From: Metaphire vulgaris
Lineage: Eukaryota > Annelida > Clitellata > Crassiclitellata > Megascolecidae
Assembly (NCBI GenBank): GCA_018105865.1
Contig: CM030833.1
Location: 11,989,881-12,053,880 of the forward strand
Direction of reading: 5' to 3'
DNA length: 64,000 nt
The translations under genes were made by a program, and so were the position numbers. The notes under the pieces were generated by a model. It was not told the DNA's origin. It made no database searches and worked only from the letters and a program-made list of their open reading frames with translations. Shown piece by piece: positions 37,934 through 50,074 of this stretch (position 1 is its first letter; each line of letters begins with the position of its first letter).

Positions 37934-38630
37934 TCAGCAAAACGAGGCGATAATAAATACTGGAATCTCCTCTAATTTCGTCGAAATCTCTGATTTTCCT
38001 TTGCAAACTTGAGAGTCGACGGAATCCACGCGGCGGTTTTTCAGGGCGAACCCTCGGTCCTCCTCCTCCTCCTCCTCCTCCTCCTCTTCCTCCTCCTCCT
38101 GCCACGCGTTGAAAGCCATCGGCGTCTGCTTGGCTCCGTGTCTCAGCCTCCTCCGTCTCTGCGGTCCGGACCAGCCCGACCGACCGACCGACCGTCGCTC
38201 GAACGGCGACCGGCGGACCATCTGGGCGGACGTATGCGGCTCTCGAGGCGCCTGGCAACCGGTGGGTCGACCAAGCGACCGTCTCGAATCCTGTCGATGG
38301 TTGAACAAACACCGGCTGTGTTTGTCTTCTACCCGAGGGTGCTTAATACAGAAGTGCAGAGGGAACCCGATGGGAGCCGTGACATTAGACGGAGCTGCCT
38401 GTGCCAATCTTTTAGAGCACCCCCTCTCCATACCGTCCCACCTCCGCTTTATGCTCCGCGGCGGCGATATACCGTAATTCCGATCGGTGTAGGGGTGGGG
38501 TTGGGGTGGGGAGTAGGTAGTAGAGTGGGAGGGAGGGAGGAAGGAGGACTTCACATGTCTGTTTCGGTTTCGCAGTCATTCGTAGTGCAGAGGTTAGAAT
38601 TGCAAAGTTTTAAAATAAGAGTTAAGACCT
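37934..38630. other. CpG-rich island inside the LMX1 intron with overlapping open frames
   Basis: This stretch is GC/CpG-rich and open on both strands for about 206 codons (- 38554-37934, + 38009-38632). The - frame is Arg/Pro-rich with a poly-Glu block from a TCC repeat at 38059-38100. Neither frame resembles a known family, and simultaneous openness on both strands is typical of GC-rich non-coding DNA. It may be an internal promoter, an enhancer or an exon of another transcript. Confidence 0.35.
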
Positions 38631-38677
38631 GATCAGGTATGAATACGATGGCCAGGCGAGTAAAAGGATACAAAATC

Positions 38678-38718
<41 letters not shown>

Positions 38719-38726
38719 GAGAGAAG

Positions 38727-38764
<38 letters not shown>

Positions 38765-38766
38765 GG
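38678..38766. repeat. (GA)n microsatellite
   Basis: Interrupted GA repeats of about 85 bases. Confidence 0.93.
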
Positions 38767-39127
38767 GACAGAAAGCATCTAAATTATAAGATTTCTGAGA
38801 GGCCTATAGTGTATATTATACTTTTCGTCCACATTTTTCTTAGAACATCGCAGTCGGATGGAAAATCTCTTCTCAAATTTGGCCTACATTTACACATATG
38901 GACGTGTGTGCTAAACGGTTATCGGTGATTTTAAGCTTAGAAATTAAACTCAGTAGGAAGAGACTTCAAATAGATGAGGTGGGGCACAGGTGCAGTGACG
39001 TCATGACCAATCTCATTCGAATCAGTCTGAAGAGGGCTCCTTTCATCATTTCATGTTTCAAATTCATTTTAAACATTCTTTTTACCGTCTACATATTATT
39101 TTGCAAATGTTCTTAATCCTCGGAATT

Positions 39128-39128
<1 letters not shown>

Positions 39129-39204
<76 letters not shown>

Positions 39205-39218
39205 ATATATGTGTGTGT

Positions 39219-39299
<81 letters not shown>
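39129..39299. repeat. Symmetric (TA)n(TG)n...(AC)n(AT)n tract
   Basis: The order TA, TG, short spacer, AC, AT makes the whole 170-base tract an inverted repeat able to form one long hairpin. Confidence 0.93.
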
Positions 39300-39301
<2 letters not shown>

Positions 39302-39468
39302 AGCTAATATACTCAAGAATCTGAACACATGCAGTATTTAAGGGTTTTTCCAGTGCTGGACAAAACAAACGTCACTCATGATTTACGTGCAAAATTCAAT
39401 TCGAGAGTTCTGTCCATGCACTCCTATATATAGTTTTCCACTGCTCGCTGCTTCTCTTCTTCTATATG

Positions 39469-40238
39469 CAGAGATTTTAACAAGGAGGACTCAGCCCTCG
39501 AGAGACCGGGACCAGAACCAAGGGCTTGTCTACACAAGTTAAATTGTAATTTAATACAACGATTTATGGGCCATATTCCTAGTACAGAGTATGAAGTAAA
39601 TGACTGAAACGCAAAGTAAGAAACAAATTTACCGAATAACGAATGCATGAACGCTGACACCAATGAAACAGTGCATGCACCGCTAATCTTAGAAATAAAA
39701 AGTAGTAGCTCATTCTTTCGATGAGAATCCAACTCGTTCTAGCCTATATACCTCTAGCCGGGTTTCCGCAAGGTGACGCCGCTGCTTTTGAGGGAATTGG
39801 AAAGAAAACTTAAATGGATGTTGCATTCATGAAATAAAAACCCCACAAAGTCGCCAAATTTCATGCATTATGACCCAAGGTTTGAGAAAATATTTCCAAT
39901 GAAACAGGGCATTTTCAGGGTTTTGCCTACCCTGTTAACTTGAAAAGGCTTTAATATAGCCGCTCCCATTGTTGTGTGGTAACATTATATGGGTGCTATA
40001 AAAACAGGTATTAAAACATAAAACATATTTATTGAATGAGTTTGCCATAATCATTAGGTATACAGACTAGAACACTAAATTAATACGTCGATGTTTTATA
40101 GCCCAAGTCACTGACTGATTTGAAAGACAAACCAAGGACTCAACCCTCAATGCCAGGTCCATGACCAAGGGCTCAGCCCTCAAGGTCAGGACCAATGAGT
40201 CCTTAAGGTCATGACCAAGGCCATGACTAACATCCCTG
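39469..40238 (+). mobile_element. Diverged relative of the GGACAAGG hAT-type elements
   Basis: The left end CAGAGATTTTAACAAGGAGG and right end CATGACTAACATCCCTG match the TTAACAAGG / TAACATC ends of 15637. Subterminal CAAGGACT, CTCAGCCCTCAAGG and GACCAAGG units repeat at both edges. Flanks TCTATATG and CTTATATG match at 6 of 8. The 770-bp middle does not resemble the other copies. Confidence 0.65.
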
Positions 40239-40717
40239 CTTATATGTGGCAAAAGTTCATGCAGAGGTCGTCCTATATACAAGTGCTGACTAACGCCGTT
40301 TGCCATAAATGTTGATTAAAGCACGTAATTTTCTACGGCGATCTATCGAGATCTCGAAAACAAATAGTAGGGCCGCGCGCGTGTATGTGTGGGGCGTTGA
40401 TTTAATCCACAGCGGCGCTACATAAATGGCGGTGGCGGTGTGCAAGAGCTGTGTCAATGCGCAGTATCCGGTCGACTCGTGAAGCGGCCACGGACGGCGA
40501 ATGCACGCGTGCAACGAGGGCCGGTCACGTGTCCAGGAGAGACGGAAGAAGTCAAGTGTGTTCTTCGGTGACGTCAAGAGTTCCCTGGAGTGCCACCGAC
40601 GGGCGCGCTGTTTACGTGAGGGAACAAGGGGCCACTGAGGGCGACAAAGACCATCGAGAATTTTATGACTCCCTCTTCCAATGCACCTAACCTACCACTC
40701 GATTCTCTAAATCCGAA

Positions 40718-40720
<3 letters not shown>

Positions 40721-40762
<42 letters not shown>
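40721..40762. repeat. (TA)n microsatellite used as a transposon target
   Basis: The TA run abuts the mariner-like element at 40763; TA repeats resume on the other side (41511-41546). Confidence 0.85.
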
Positions 40763-40765
<3 letters not shown>

Positions 40766-41510
40766 GGTGTCTACGAAAAAACCCCAGCAGGAAAACTATG
40801 ATTTCTTAAAAGTTCCTAAATATATTTCTATACAAATTTTCATACGTGTACAGCACATATTTACCCACCTTTCTGCCAATTTTGAACTCATTTGCATGTA
40901 AGATGGCTATTTTGTGAGATATCAAAGTCAAACTACGATTTTTACTACTCAGTCGCAGCATGACAGGCCTAAAAATCTAGCTTCACATAAATTTGGCTTC
41001 ATGTCAATTTTGGTAGTATTAGTAGCAGTTGTTGTTGTTGTTGTTGCAGTAGTAGTAGTAAAGTTTAAATCGAATCGAAATGTTTTTAAATTCAAAGAAT
41101 TCGACATAACAATAAAAGTTTGATTTAAAACTTTCAAAATGGGTAAATATTGAATAAAGATAAGATGCAAATTCAGACATTGCGGGAGCTTGGCTTTGGA
41201 TACCGAACAGTTTTTGCAATTAGGGTTATGGTTAGGGTTAGGGTTTGCAATTATGCCCGATAACCACCTCGAACAATTGTGGTTTAAGTTGAAATTTCTG
41301 GACCATCAATAAAATTTTGTCGGTTGATTCGTAAAAATCGAAGTTTGACTTTGATATCTCACAAAATAGCCATCTTACATGTAAATGAGATGCAAATTGG
41401 CATAAAGGTGGGGAAATGTGTGCTGTACACGTGTGAAAATTTTTATAAAAATATACTTAGGAACTTTTAAGAAATCATAGTTTTCCTGCTGGGGGTTTTC
41501 TTACACCCTG
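40763..41510 (+). mobile_element. Tc1/mariner-type non-autonomous element with long inverted arms
   Basis: CAGGGTGTCTACGAAAAAAC at the left and the inverse CAGGGTGTAAGAAAACCCCC at the right begin inverted arms of roughly 180 bases (to about 40940 and back from about 41330), interrupted by few mismatches. TA lies immediately outside both ends. The 390-base centre has no transposase and contains three telomere-like GGTTAGGG/GGTTATGG units near 41222-41248. Confidence 0.85.
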
Positions 41511-41549
41511 TATATATATATATTATATATATATATATATATATATGTC

Positions 41550-42990
41550 TGTGTCCGGAAAAAGTGCCCCTAAACTAGATCGAACCTGCGCCGATTTTGG
41601 GCGTTGATTGAACAGTTAGATGTCTGTGTAAAAGTCATGTCTTGGTCGGCGCACAATGCGTCGAGACTTATAATTATAATTAGCGACGCCGCGATTGAAT
41701 GTGAGTTCTTTCCGTAAGATTCTCTTTATAGCGTTTGCTTATAACGACATCAGAATCATTTTGGGGAGTTTAAAAGCAACTTGTTTTGAAGCGCTCAACT
41801 CATCTAAATGCCCCTCCTCCTCCTCCCGGCAGATGAGCGTTGCATATACCAAAGTGAAAACGTCGATGGTTGTGGTTACGAAAAGCAAACAGAAAATAAA
41901 TAACACTGAAAACACAACATTTGTCTTACATGAGATTCTTTAAGAATTTACAATGAAAGAAATAAGCGAAGATGTCGATAAGTTCACTTTTATTCGTCTT
42001 ATGTTAAATGCCAAGCACCAATTCTAAGGAATAAGCTATGGCCAAGATCACCATAGACGCCCTTGCTGTAGTCTACGACATCTCTATAAGTCTGCATGTT
42101 CAACCATTGATCATATGTCATGGCTGATAAGCATAATCTAATCATCCAAACAGTCATTGAAAGAAACTTTGACTATTTAGCCATATCTGCTGATAAGGTT
42201 CATTATAAGAATGCAATGAATTTGTGTGGTCAATCGTCCGCTGTGGTCAACCGAGTCTAGGCGTTTCAAGCACTTTATAGAGAATTATAGATAGTAGGCC
42301 TATTGTTTGTCTTATGTAGGTCTACAGTAGCTTCAAAGTTTGGTTTCGTTGCACATTTCCCCATAATATTTGCAGAACACTGCTTCTTTGACTCAATTCG
42401 CACTTTCCTTTAATTTACGTTTCACGAATAGAAATATATAGACTAATACTAGACGACCGTTTAAGGACTTAGCTATCATTAAATGATTAAACCCTATTTT
42501 GTTTCTGATTCCGTCGTCTGATTCATATAATATAGTTATCAGTGCTAATGGATTATGCTCGAGGCTCACGGTCTGTTGTCTAGCAGTTGTCAGTCTACAT
42601 AGCAACAACCTTTGCTGCTTAGCAACGGTTTGGGGCTTTAAATAATTGTTATCCGGCTCTTCGTACAATGTACCTGAAGATTTCCTGGATCTTATTTCGT
42701 CTTCTATAATTCTTCATCCCTTCACCCCCGACTGTCCCACTCCGCTTGCATCTCTAGTTCTCTTGGAGGCCACACATGCAGAAGCTTTTGCGGCAGCGGA
42801 GAATGCCGGTGCTTTTGTAAATGGATCGAAGGTGCGATTAATTATATTACCTACTTAAGGTCTCGAAATGACGAAAGGTAGGCGAGATCCCACTAAAAAC
42901 ACACTTATTTAACATATCTTATAAGTGACTCCTTTGTAAAGCGCTCTTGACGTTAGCTCCAGTTATGTTACTGCGCTATATAAATTGTCG
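41550..42990. other. LMX1 intron, nothing recognised
   Basis: No transposon ends, exons or repeats were identified. A TAGGCCTA octamer lies at about 42297. Confidence 0.4.
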
Positions 42991-42997
42991 TAAATAC

Positions 42998-43017
42998 TAC
43001 TACTGCTACTGCTACTG

Positions 43018-43104
<87 letters not shown>

Positions 43105-43138
43105 TAATAATAATAAATAATAATAATAATAATAATAA
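42998..43138. repeat. (ACT)n and (AAT)n microsatellite
   Basis: ACT units of about 105 bases followed by AAT units. Confidence 0.94.
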
Positions 43139-43139
43139 C

Positions 43140-43740
43140 GTGATCGAGTGACACGTGACAGCATTAAGAAACAAGGACCCACGGCAGAATCTCGAAGACG
43201 GTCGCTTGATGCTGTCACGTGTCACTCACCGTCGTCCTATCGGTGCTTCCTTTACGACTATTTTCCGTAGTGTAAAACTGGATTGCCGGATCCTTAGACG
43301 TGGCACTCGAGAGCCTAAGTTAAAAGGCGAACGATAGCAGATAATGGCAGCCACTCCTCTCCCTGACGATCTTCCCTCTTTGCCTCACGAGCGGATCAAC
43401 GTAAGTAAGCAAGTCAACCGAATTTCCATAGCGCCACCCGAAAGTTTGACGCATTTATTCGCGAGCGCTCAATCTGGATCAAATCCACAAAGGTCCATAA
43501 TCCGTAGTCCGTGGTTGCTGGGATTGTGGATACAGGTATAGGCAACTCAGGAAGTATTTCCATATGGAAAACGATAGCGAGATTTGAGGTGGATAGAATG
43601 TGTATTATAAGGGTTTCGCCGTAGGATTTCCTGAAAAAAGAGTTTTTAATCGCCTTCGCTTGTGGAGTGATATAGTCAACGGTGATTGATTAGTTGATTG
43701 AATGATAAGAACCAGGTTTCTTGGCCTACAATGATGACTG
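43140..43740. other. LMX1 intron with a possible inverted repeat
   Basis: GAGTGACACGTGACAGCAT at about 43146 reappears inverted as ATGCTGTCACGTGTCACTC at about 43209, a 19-base arm pair 44 bases apart. The rest is unremarkable. Confidence 0.6.
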
Positions 43741-43761
43741 CCTCGTAGCCGTCGTCGCCAT

Positions 43762-43777
43762 AATCATCATCATCACT

Positions 43778-43847
<70 letters not shown>

Positions 43848-43875
43848 CCACCATCATCATCATCATCATCATCGC
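43762..43875. repeat. (ATC)n microsatellite
   Basis: ATC units of about 110 bases with a CACCACC interruption. Confidence 0.94.
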
Positions 43876-44101
43876 CATGTTGTCGTCATGACCATCGCCA
43901 TTATCATCATCGTTGTCGTCTTCTATTAATCTACACATTGTCAGGTTCACGGCTGACAATAATTACAATGTCATCTTTATCTTTTGTCGTCTCATTGTTT
44001 TCCGACCATATACGTTATAGTTACCACGAGAGTCGAAGTTGGTTGAGGAGAAGTTTTTAAGGGTAAGGAGAATTTCTTTCGGATTGGGACATACTTGCCG
44101 T

Positions 44102-45423
44102 CAGGGGCGCCCACACAAGGGGGGGAAAGGAAGCAAATGCTTCCTGAAAAACCTAGGGGGGAAGAAATTCCCCCCCTGAGTTTTGGTATCACGTTAGAGT
44201 AGTATATTAATTCAATAGGCCCCTCAATGACTGCGCAATTACTGGCTTTATTGCAGTGCAATTTTGTAACTTCATATAAGATTACCAGTACTCAATTCAA
44301 GCTCAAGTTCATTATTATCAGGCATTCATAAAATGTTATCATTATTGTAACTTTTACGTAGTCATTCTAACAATGAAGAGTGCAAACTTCCTGTGAAATA
44401 TAAATCGTTTATAACAAACTAATAGACTCACATGAAGTTTACATTCCAAATTAGACTACTGCAACTCCCTCCACTACTGCAGCCTTCCAAATTAAAGACC
44501 TCCATCAACAAATTACAATCCATTTAAAACTGTGAAACGGTGCAATTAAATACTGTTAATAATAATTAGAAATTGCTTGTTTCAGTCAGTTGCCTTAAGC
44601 AGGGCCTCTGAGAGGGGGCAGGGGGGCAACTGCACAGGGGCCCGGCGGTCTGGAGGGGGCCCGGGCCGATGATGAATATCTATAATTAACAATAAAATGA
44701 GTAATAACACTAAAGAATGGTTAAGATGTTAACTTAGCACAGGTGCCCGGCGAGCGCACAAGGGGGCCCGGGACACAGTGCTACTAAAAAAAGTCGTCAA
44801 CACTTCATAAACGGCTGACAAGCAAAAAAAAGGTCGTCAAGAAATTAATACTCCTCAAGAACCCGCCGCCCATTCTGCACAGGGGCCCGGAATTTCTCTC
44901 GGAGGGCCTGGCCTTAAGTCTAGTTACCCAATTTGCAGTTGTTGCAGCTTTAATGCCTCTAACATCTATGTAAATTAATGTAGAAGTGGTTGTTGGAGAA
45001 ATCTAATTTTTAAAATAAATACTAAAAGTAGCATTTATTTTATTTGCATTTGGATGTGGTCATATTGCCAATAGATATATAATTTGCAGGTAATTTTAAA
45101 TAGTTTGACAGCGCAATTACTGCGATATCTCTCCATAGTTTCAACTTACATTTAATAGTGCTTTGTGGCTGTTGGAATTTTCCAAAATTAAGAATTAGAA
45201 GTTACTGGCATGAGACCTATCCTGGTGCATTAGTATGCGATTTAATGTCCAAAATGCACTGAAACTCACCTACGAGCACCTATTGATTTCAAAATTTTCC
45301 GGGGTTATACCCGGACCCCAGACTTTTCCCCATGAATTTGCGAAATTGCCAATGTTCAGTGTCGAGTCTTATACGGCTACTTTTTCGTATAATAATAATA
45401 ATAATAATAACAATAACAATAAC

Positions 45424-45493
<70 letters not shown>

Positions 45494-45601
45494 TGGTGTA
45501 GATAAATCCCTGCCGGACCCCGTTTAGGGGCAGTAGAGAGAAAGGGAGGACAGGGAAGGGGGGAACCTGCTTCCAGCAGCCAGGGGGGATGGGCGCCCCT
45601 G
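44102..45601 (+). mobile_element. 1.5-kb hAT-type element (GGGGCGCCCA ends) with nested element
   Basis: Ends CAGGGGCGCCCACAC and, inverted, CAGGGGCGCCCATCC. Exact 8-bp duplications CTTGCCGT lie at 44094-44101 and 45602-45609. Inside are a second hAT element (44600-44910) and an (AAT)n tract (about 45391-45492). Without the nested piece it is 1189 bp. No transposase frame is recognisable. Confidence 0.93.
44600..44910 (+). mobile_element. Nested non-autonomous hAT-type element (GGCCTCTGAGAGG ends)
   Basis: Ends CAGGGCCTCTGAGAGG and, inverted, CAGGCCCTCCGAGAG. Exact 8-bp duplications GCCTTAAG lie at 44592-44599 and 44911-44918. The 311-bp body carries the recurrent motif (CTGACAAGCAAAAAAAAGGT) near 44815. 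It inserted into the 44102 element. Confidence 0.93.
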
Positions 45602-45609
45602 CTTGCCGT

Positions 45610-47250
45610 CACCCTTGGAAGGAAAGGAAGGCCCCCCCCATCTTCACTAATCGAGATCTTCGTTGTAATCTACGACGGCAAACACTCTGACTTAGAAAAC
45701 GCAGCAGTCACCAGCAAATGCATTCAGTCCGTTAATACAACAACTCACTCAATTAGAACAATTCACTCATCCATGCAGATGGACGTCTATACTTAAGTCT
45801 TAATATTATAAGTGAGCGAATAACATCCGAGAAGAAATAAATCTATCTGAAATACTCCAAAGATATATATATATATATATATGCCTATACTGTCGAAAAT
45901 ATTTTTAGAATTTGATCTGTCAAAAACGCTACTTCCCTCGCAAAATATGTCGCAAATGATATATTTCACCTCCACTCTCCACCTGTTCAAAGTCGACGTA
46001 TTTTCTCACCGTACCTTTAAACACCCAGCTAGATAATACTTGTCATTTAAGCGTCTCAGATTTCGTGAGTATTAGGCGGAATCAGGGGATATTTAGCAGT
46101 GGACACGTCTGCGACTGTCCTAGATACGCGTTCGTTGTCTAGGAAACCGGTCGATAGTTAAGAGTCGTCGTCTTGTCGGTGACAGAGGTTGAGGGTGAGG
46201 AGAAGGGGAAGGGGAGAAACGGTGACTCTCGCAGTGATGACATTAAACGCGCTGTCAATCATCATTACGATCGTGAAAGAAGACCTGTCAATCAAAATCC
46301 GTCAATAAATCGAGCGTTAAGTACCGCTCGAGCAGAAAGCGACCACGAGGCGAATCAAGGACTAGTCCATGGGCGAATGGATATCGACTTTGAATGACAT
46401 TCGGATGGAATAGACAGTTGGAATTTGTCGTCTTCTGAAAAATTCCGTTTTTTGGAGAAAGTTTATCCAACATCCTCTTCCCCATAGTAAATTTTGCTTC
46501 CGGAATAATATCCGATTATAGGTTTTCGCGTCATTAAAGTCTCCTCCCTACCCTCACCGAAGGATGAAAATCGTGGCGTGGGAGTAGTCCGACCCCACTG
46601 CTTTTTTGAAAAATCGAAAACTGACCTTACTTCACTCAATCTTTGAGTCTTTTCCAAGTTTTAAATCGAGCGAAGACCGAGATATGATTATAAAACAGGA
46701 TCGGTTACAGAGCTCACTCGAAATGGCTAATTCTGGCGGAAATCGGATAGGCGCTTGGCATTAATTAATAATTATTATCGTCGTCGTCAAGAGAAAAGCG
46801 TTACTCGCCCACCGCGCGTCATCTCATCGTCCGTCGTTCATTGAACTCAATGCGTCGACTTTTGCAACTTAGCGTACATAGAGAGCGCGCCGCAACGGAC
46901 CAAAAGACCCTCTCTTCTGATGTCGCCGCCTTTTCAAAGTGCGCCGCCAAACGCCGATGTTTACCCTACGCAGCCGACGACCGAAATCCTATCTCGCCGA
47001 ATAAAAGTAAACAGTGTTTCGGCAGCACAGCGGCATGTCCGCTTTTGGGCACAGTTGGGCGTGGGGGGGACACATTATCACGCATCGCCCATATGCCAGC
47101 CAATTTGAGCAGCATCAATTGTGGTTTCCGGCTGTAGGGAAGAGAATTTGCCAAAATATCCCGGATTGTATTCCTGAGATGGTCCCAATTTTAAAAAATG
47201 GAAACAAAATCACCCTCTGCGTTTTGTTTAACGAACAACAATAACAACAA
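45610..47250. other. LMX1 intron, nothing recognised
   Basis: A short (TA)n lies near 45863. CpG content rises around 46800-47100, where overlapping frames are open on both strands without family resemblance. Confidence 0.4.
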
Positions 47251-47251
47251 C

Positions 47252-47270
47252 AACAACAATGATGATGATG

Positions 47271-47356
<86 letters not shown>
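47252..47356. repeat. (AAT)n microsatellite
   Basis: AAC and ATG units lead into about 30 AAT units. Confidence 0.94.
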
Positions 47357-47595
47357 TCAATAATTTCTATCCTGAAATGCAACAAAGGAAATTCAAACCG
47401 GCACTTCGTTAAGATGAATGGCAGACGAAATCCAGATATTTCACGCCACCTGTTGACGCTATTCGGAAATAAAAACAAAGAAAAACACGCCTCCTGGGTT
47501 CTGGGTTCTGTTACACAAATCCACCAAACGATTGGTCAATATTAGTCTTACAACTCCCCATCCCGTCCCTACTCACACCAACCGATGACTGCCTA

Positions 47596-47660
47596 CAGCA
47601 GGGGTACTCAAGGCCCGCGGGTCAGAGCCGGTCCGCTAACGGGTGCGAGATGACCCGCGA
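47596..47660 (+). mobile_element. Left end of a hAT-type element, right end not found
   Basis: CAGGGGTACTCAAGGCCCGC resembles the left end of the 24906 transposon (CAGGGGTACTCAAACCGCGG). I found no matching right end in the following kilobase, so this is probably a truncated copy. Confidence 0.5.
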
Positions 47661-48343
47661 AGATACAGAAGAAAGACACGTGTGCAATTTAAAAACTTGC
47701 GGTTTTCATTTATTTAGTGAGTGTAGTGTAGTTATTATTATTAAGTCATTAATTAATTTACAAAATGCATAATATCTGCTAGATTTAATATTATAATAAA
47801 AAGCAGGTTGAAAGCAAAGAAACGGGCAGAATGATTGTATGCCATTGCCAGAAGTGACAACTACTGATTAAAAAACACATAACCTCGGACAAAGTCATAA
47901 AAATTGTGACCATCAAATTTAATTGAATGTCCCTGGCATACTGTATGGTCCATGTAGGCTTAGCGTTTGCTGCACTTGGTCGCAAGTACCAGAAGCGATA
48001 GCACTCGCTTCTCGTTCACTTCCTAACTGACAGTTTAAACAGTTTACAGCGCCAGCGTTCATTATATCTTTCACTAATATATAATAGTTGTCATCGGTCT
48101 ATTGTGCGCTTGTAATGACATTTCTTTCCCGAAAGGAAAAATTCGGCCTACTTAAGAGCCAACTATTCTGGACTCAACCGGAACTGTCGATAATTTTGGT
48201 CTGGCTTAGGCGGTTTCGGTTTGGTCAGGTGTTCTGGATCGGACGTTTCTAACTAAACGCTAAACAGGAAAATGGGAATTTGGGGGAACGAACGAACGAT
48301 TGAATGAGAGACAAAGAGAAAGAAATCGGAGTGAGCATGGAAT

Positions 48344-48653
48344 CAGAGGCGTAGCGAGGGTATCCGGCGCCTGGGGGCAAAGTGTACCGTTGGCACCCCC
48401 AACACTGCTGACGAGCAAAGAAAGGTCGTCACATTGTTCTCTCGGCGCCCCTCAACTCTTTACGGCGTCCCTCTCCCCCTCTCCTTATACTCATGACGAG
48501 CAAAAAACAAAAGAAAAAGGTTGCCGCACTTGTTTCTTCTTATTTATTCTGTGTTTAACTGTTTAACTTACCCCAAAACCTCGATTTTGGCGCCCCTTCA
48601 CCTCGGTGCCCGGGGGCATATGCCCCCACCTGGCCCCCATCGCTACGCCTCTG
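48344..48653 (+). mobile_element. Non-autonomous hAT-type element (GGCGTAGC family)
   Basis: Ends CAGAGGCGTAGCGAGGG and, inverted, CAGAGGCGTAGCGATGG. Flanks CATGGAAT (48336-48343) and CATGGGAT (48654-48661) match at 7 of 8. The 310-bp body carries CTGACGAGCAAAGAAAGGTC near 48410 and a second, expanded version near 48494. Its ends are related to those of 7104. Confidence 0.88.
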
Positions 48654-49339
48654 CATGGGATGGAGATGGAGCAGGAGTGGTGGTTTAGCAGGGGAAGCAT
48701 GGTCCGTGAGAGTGGTGGACAGAGGTCAAAACGAAGACAACAGAAGAAACGGTCGAAGCGGATGAATATGAAGTCTTAAAACCATCAACAGCAGGACACG
48801 TCTAATGGAAATGCTGAGTCGGTCGACGAATTCTCTTCTACTGCATTGGGGTTGGTTGGATAATGGCACCCACTGTTATTAACCTTGTGTGAGGACGTAC
48901 GGAGATCATGCGCAACACAGCCATATTGCAGATAGCCTACCCTTTGGCACGACCTCTGCGCGTGAAATGATTGCCAATCATACTCTTTCCTTTGACTTTC
49001 GATATTAATTTTTGTCAATCTAAAACGCATCAGGGCGTGATTTCAGGCTAAAGCAACACACACAGACACTGTTCGCATCTCTCTAGTAAGCAAAGACTTG
49101 TAATTGTCAAACGTCATTCTCAAACAAAATTAGTAACTGCTATCGCTAAGAGTAAGATTTCCAACTCAACTAAACGACACAATAGGAAAAGTTCGCATTG
49201 CACGAAAGGAATTATATTAATAGCAGACTATCCAGTAATAAAATTGGTAAAAGTAGGCCATCGCGGGCGACATATACGGCAACGGCTGAATGAGGGCGGA
49301 AAGTCGCCTTTCCTTCCACCGAGTTAATACCCGATGTAC

Positions 49340-49430
49340 TCATTCACAGCTGAGTCGACTGGTAATTGAACCACGGACCTTGGGATTAGCAGACCAGTGC
49401 GCTAACTACTGTTCCACCTGCGCACCAGTA
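49340..49430 (-). mobile_element. tRNA-derived SINE head
   Basis: On the - strand AGTAGTTAGCGCACTGGTC (A-box-like) is followed by GGTCCGTGGTTCAATTACC (B-box-like) at tRNA-like spacing. The 3' acceptor arm does not pair with the 5' side, so it is not an intact tRNA gene. The downstream body fades into unique sequence toward 49265. Confidence 0.5.
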
Positions 49431-49706
49431 ATAAAATTGAGTTTTAGTAAATCAATAAATTTCGAAAAGTTGTCAAATAGTCAACTGTAAAGTCTGGTAG
49501 ATGCAGAAGTAGGTCCTATTGTCGTTACATTAAGGATTGCAAAAACGAAGAAATGTCACTGTGTCTACGTATTTTTTTAATGTGTGTTCTGCATTTTATA
49601 AATAATTAATCGGTGTTATTCGTTTTGATGTGATAAAATGTTTTAAATTTAAATAACTAAATTTCTTAGAAAGTGGCTTCGGAAGCTATTTTCTACTCCT
49701 CTGTTG

Positions 49707-50001
49707 CAGCGGTTCTCAATCCGTGGTCCGCGAGAGGGCGTCTAGTGGTCCGCGGCATATTGTTAAAAACAAAAATTACGGATAACGTTTTTTTGCTTGT
49801 CAGCCTTTTTTGATAGGCGATAAGGTCTTTTGCTTCTCAGCCTTTTTTAATTGGTGATAACGTTGTTTTTGTTGTTTTGTTTTTTGTTTTTTTGCTTGTC
49901 GAGCTTTTTCGGCAGACACTGGTTTCATATTTCTCAGGTGGTCCGTGAAAAATTTTTGACACTCAAAAGTGGTCCGCGAGACAAGGGGTTGAGAACCACT
50001 G
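49707..50001 (+). mobile_element. Non-autonomous hAT-type element (CGGTTCTCAA family) next to LMX1 LIM2 exon
   Basis: Ends CAGCGGTTCTCAATCC and, inverted, CAGTGGTTCTCAACCCC. Flanks CTCTGTTG and CTCTATTG match at 7 of 8. It is 295 bp and ends only 73 bases before the LIM2 exon. Inverted copies of the recurrent motif (TTTTTTTGCTTGTCAGCC near 49787 and a variant near 49891) lie inside. The 59026 element has the same ends. Confidence 0.88.
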
Positions 50002-50074
50002 CTCTATTGGGTTTCTCAGGAACAAAAAATAATTCGCAAGGTGGCGCTAATGCGCCATTGATTTCACGTTACAG

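Noticed and set aside
37934..38632. Real 206-207-residue proteins on both strands
   Set aside because: Simultaneous open frames on both strands in a CpG-rich stretch, with no family resemblance or splice support.
41222..41248. Telomere or ancient chromosome fusion point
   Set aside because: Only about three TTAGGG-like units, located in the centre of a mariner-type element.
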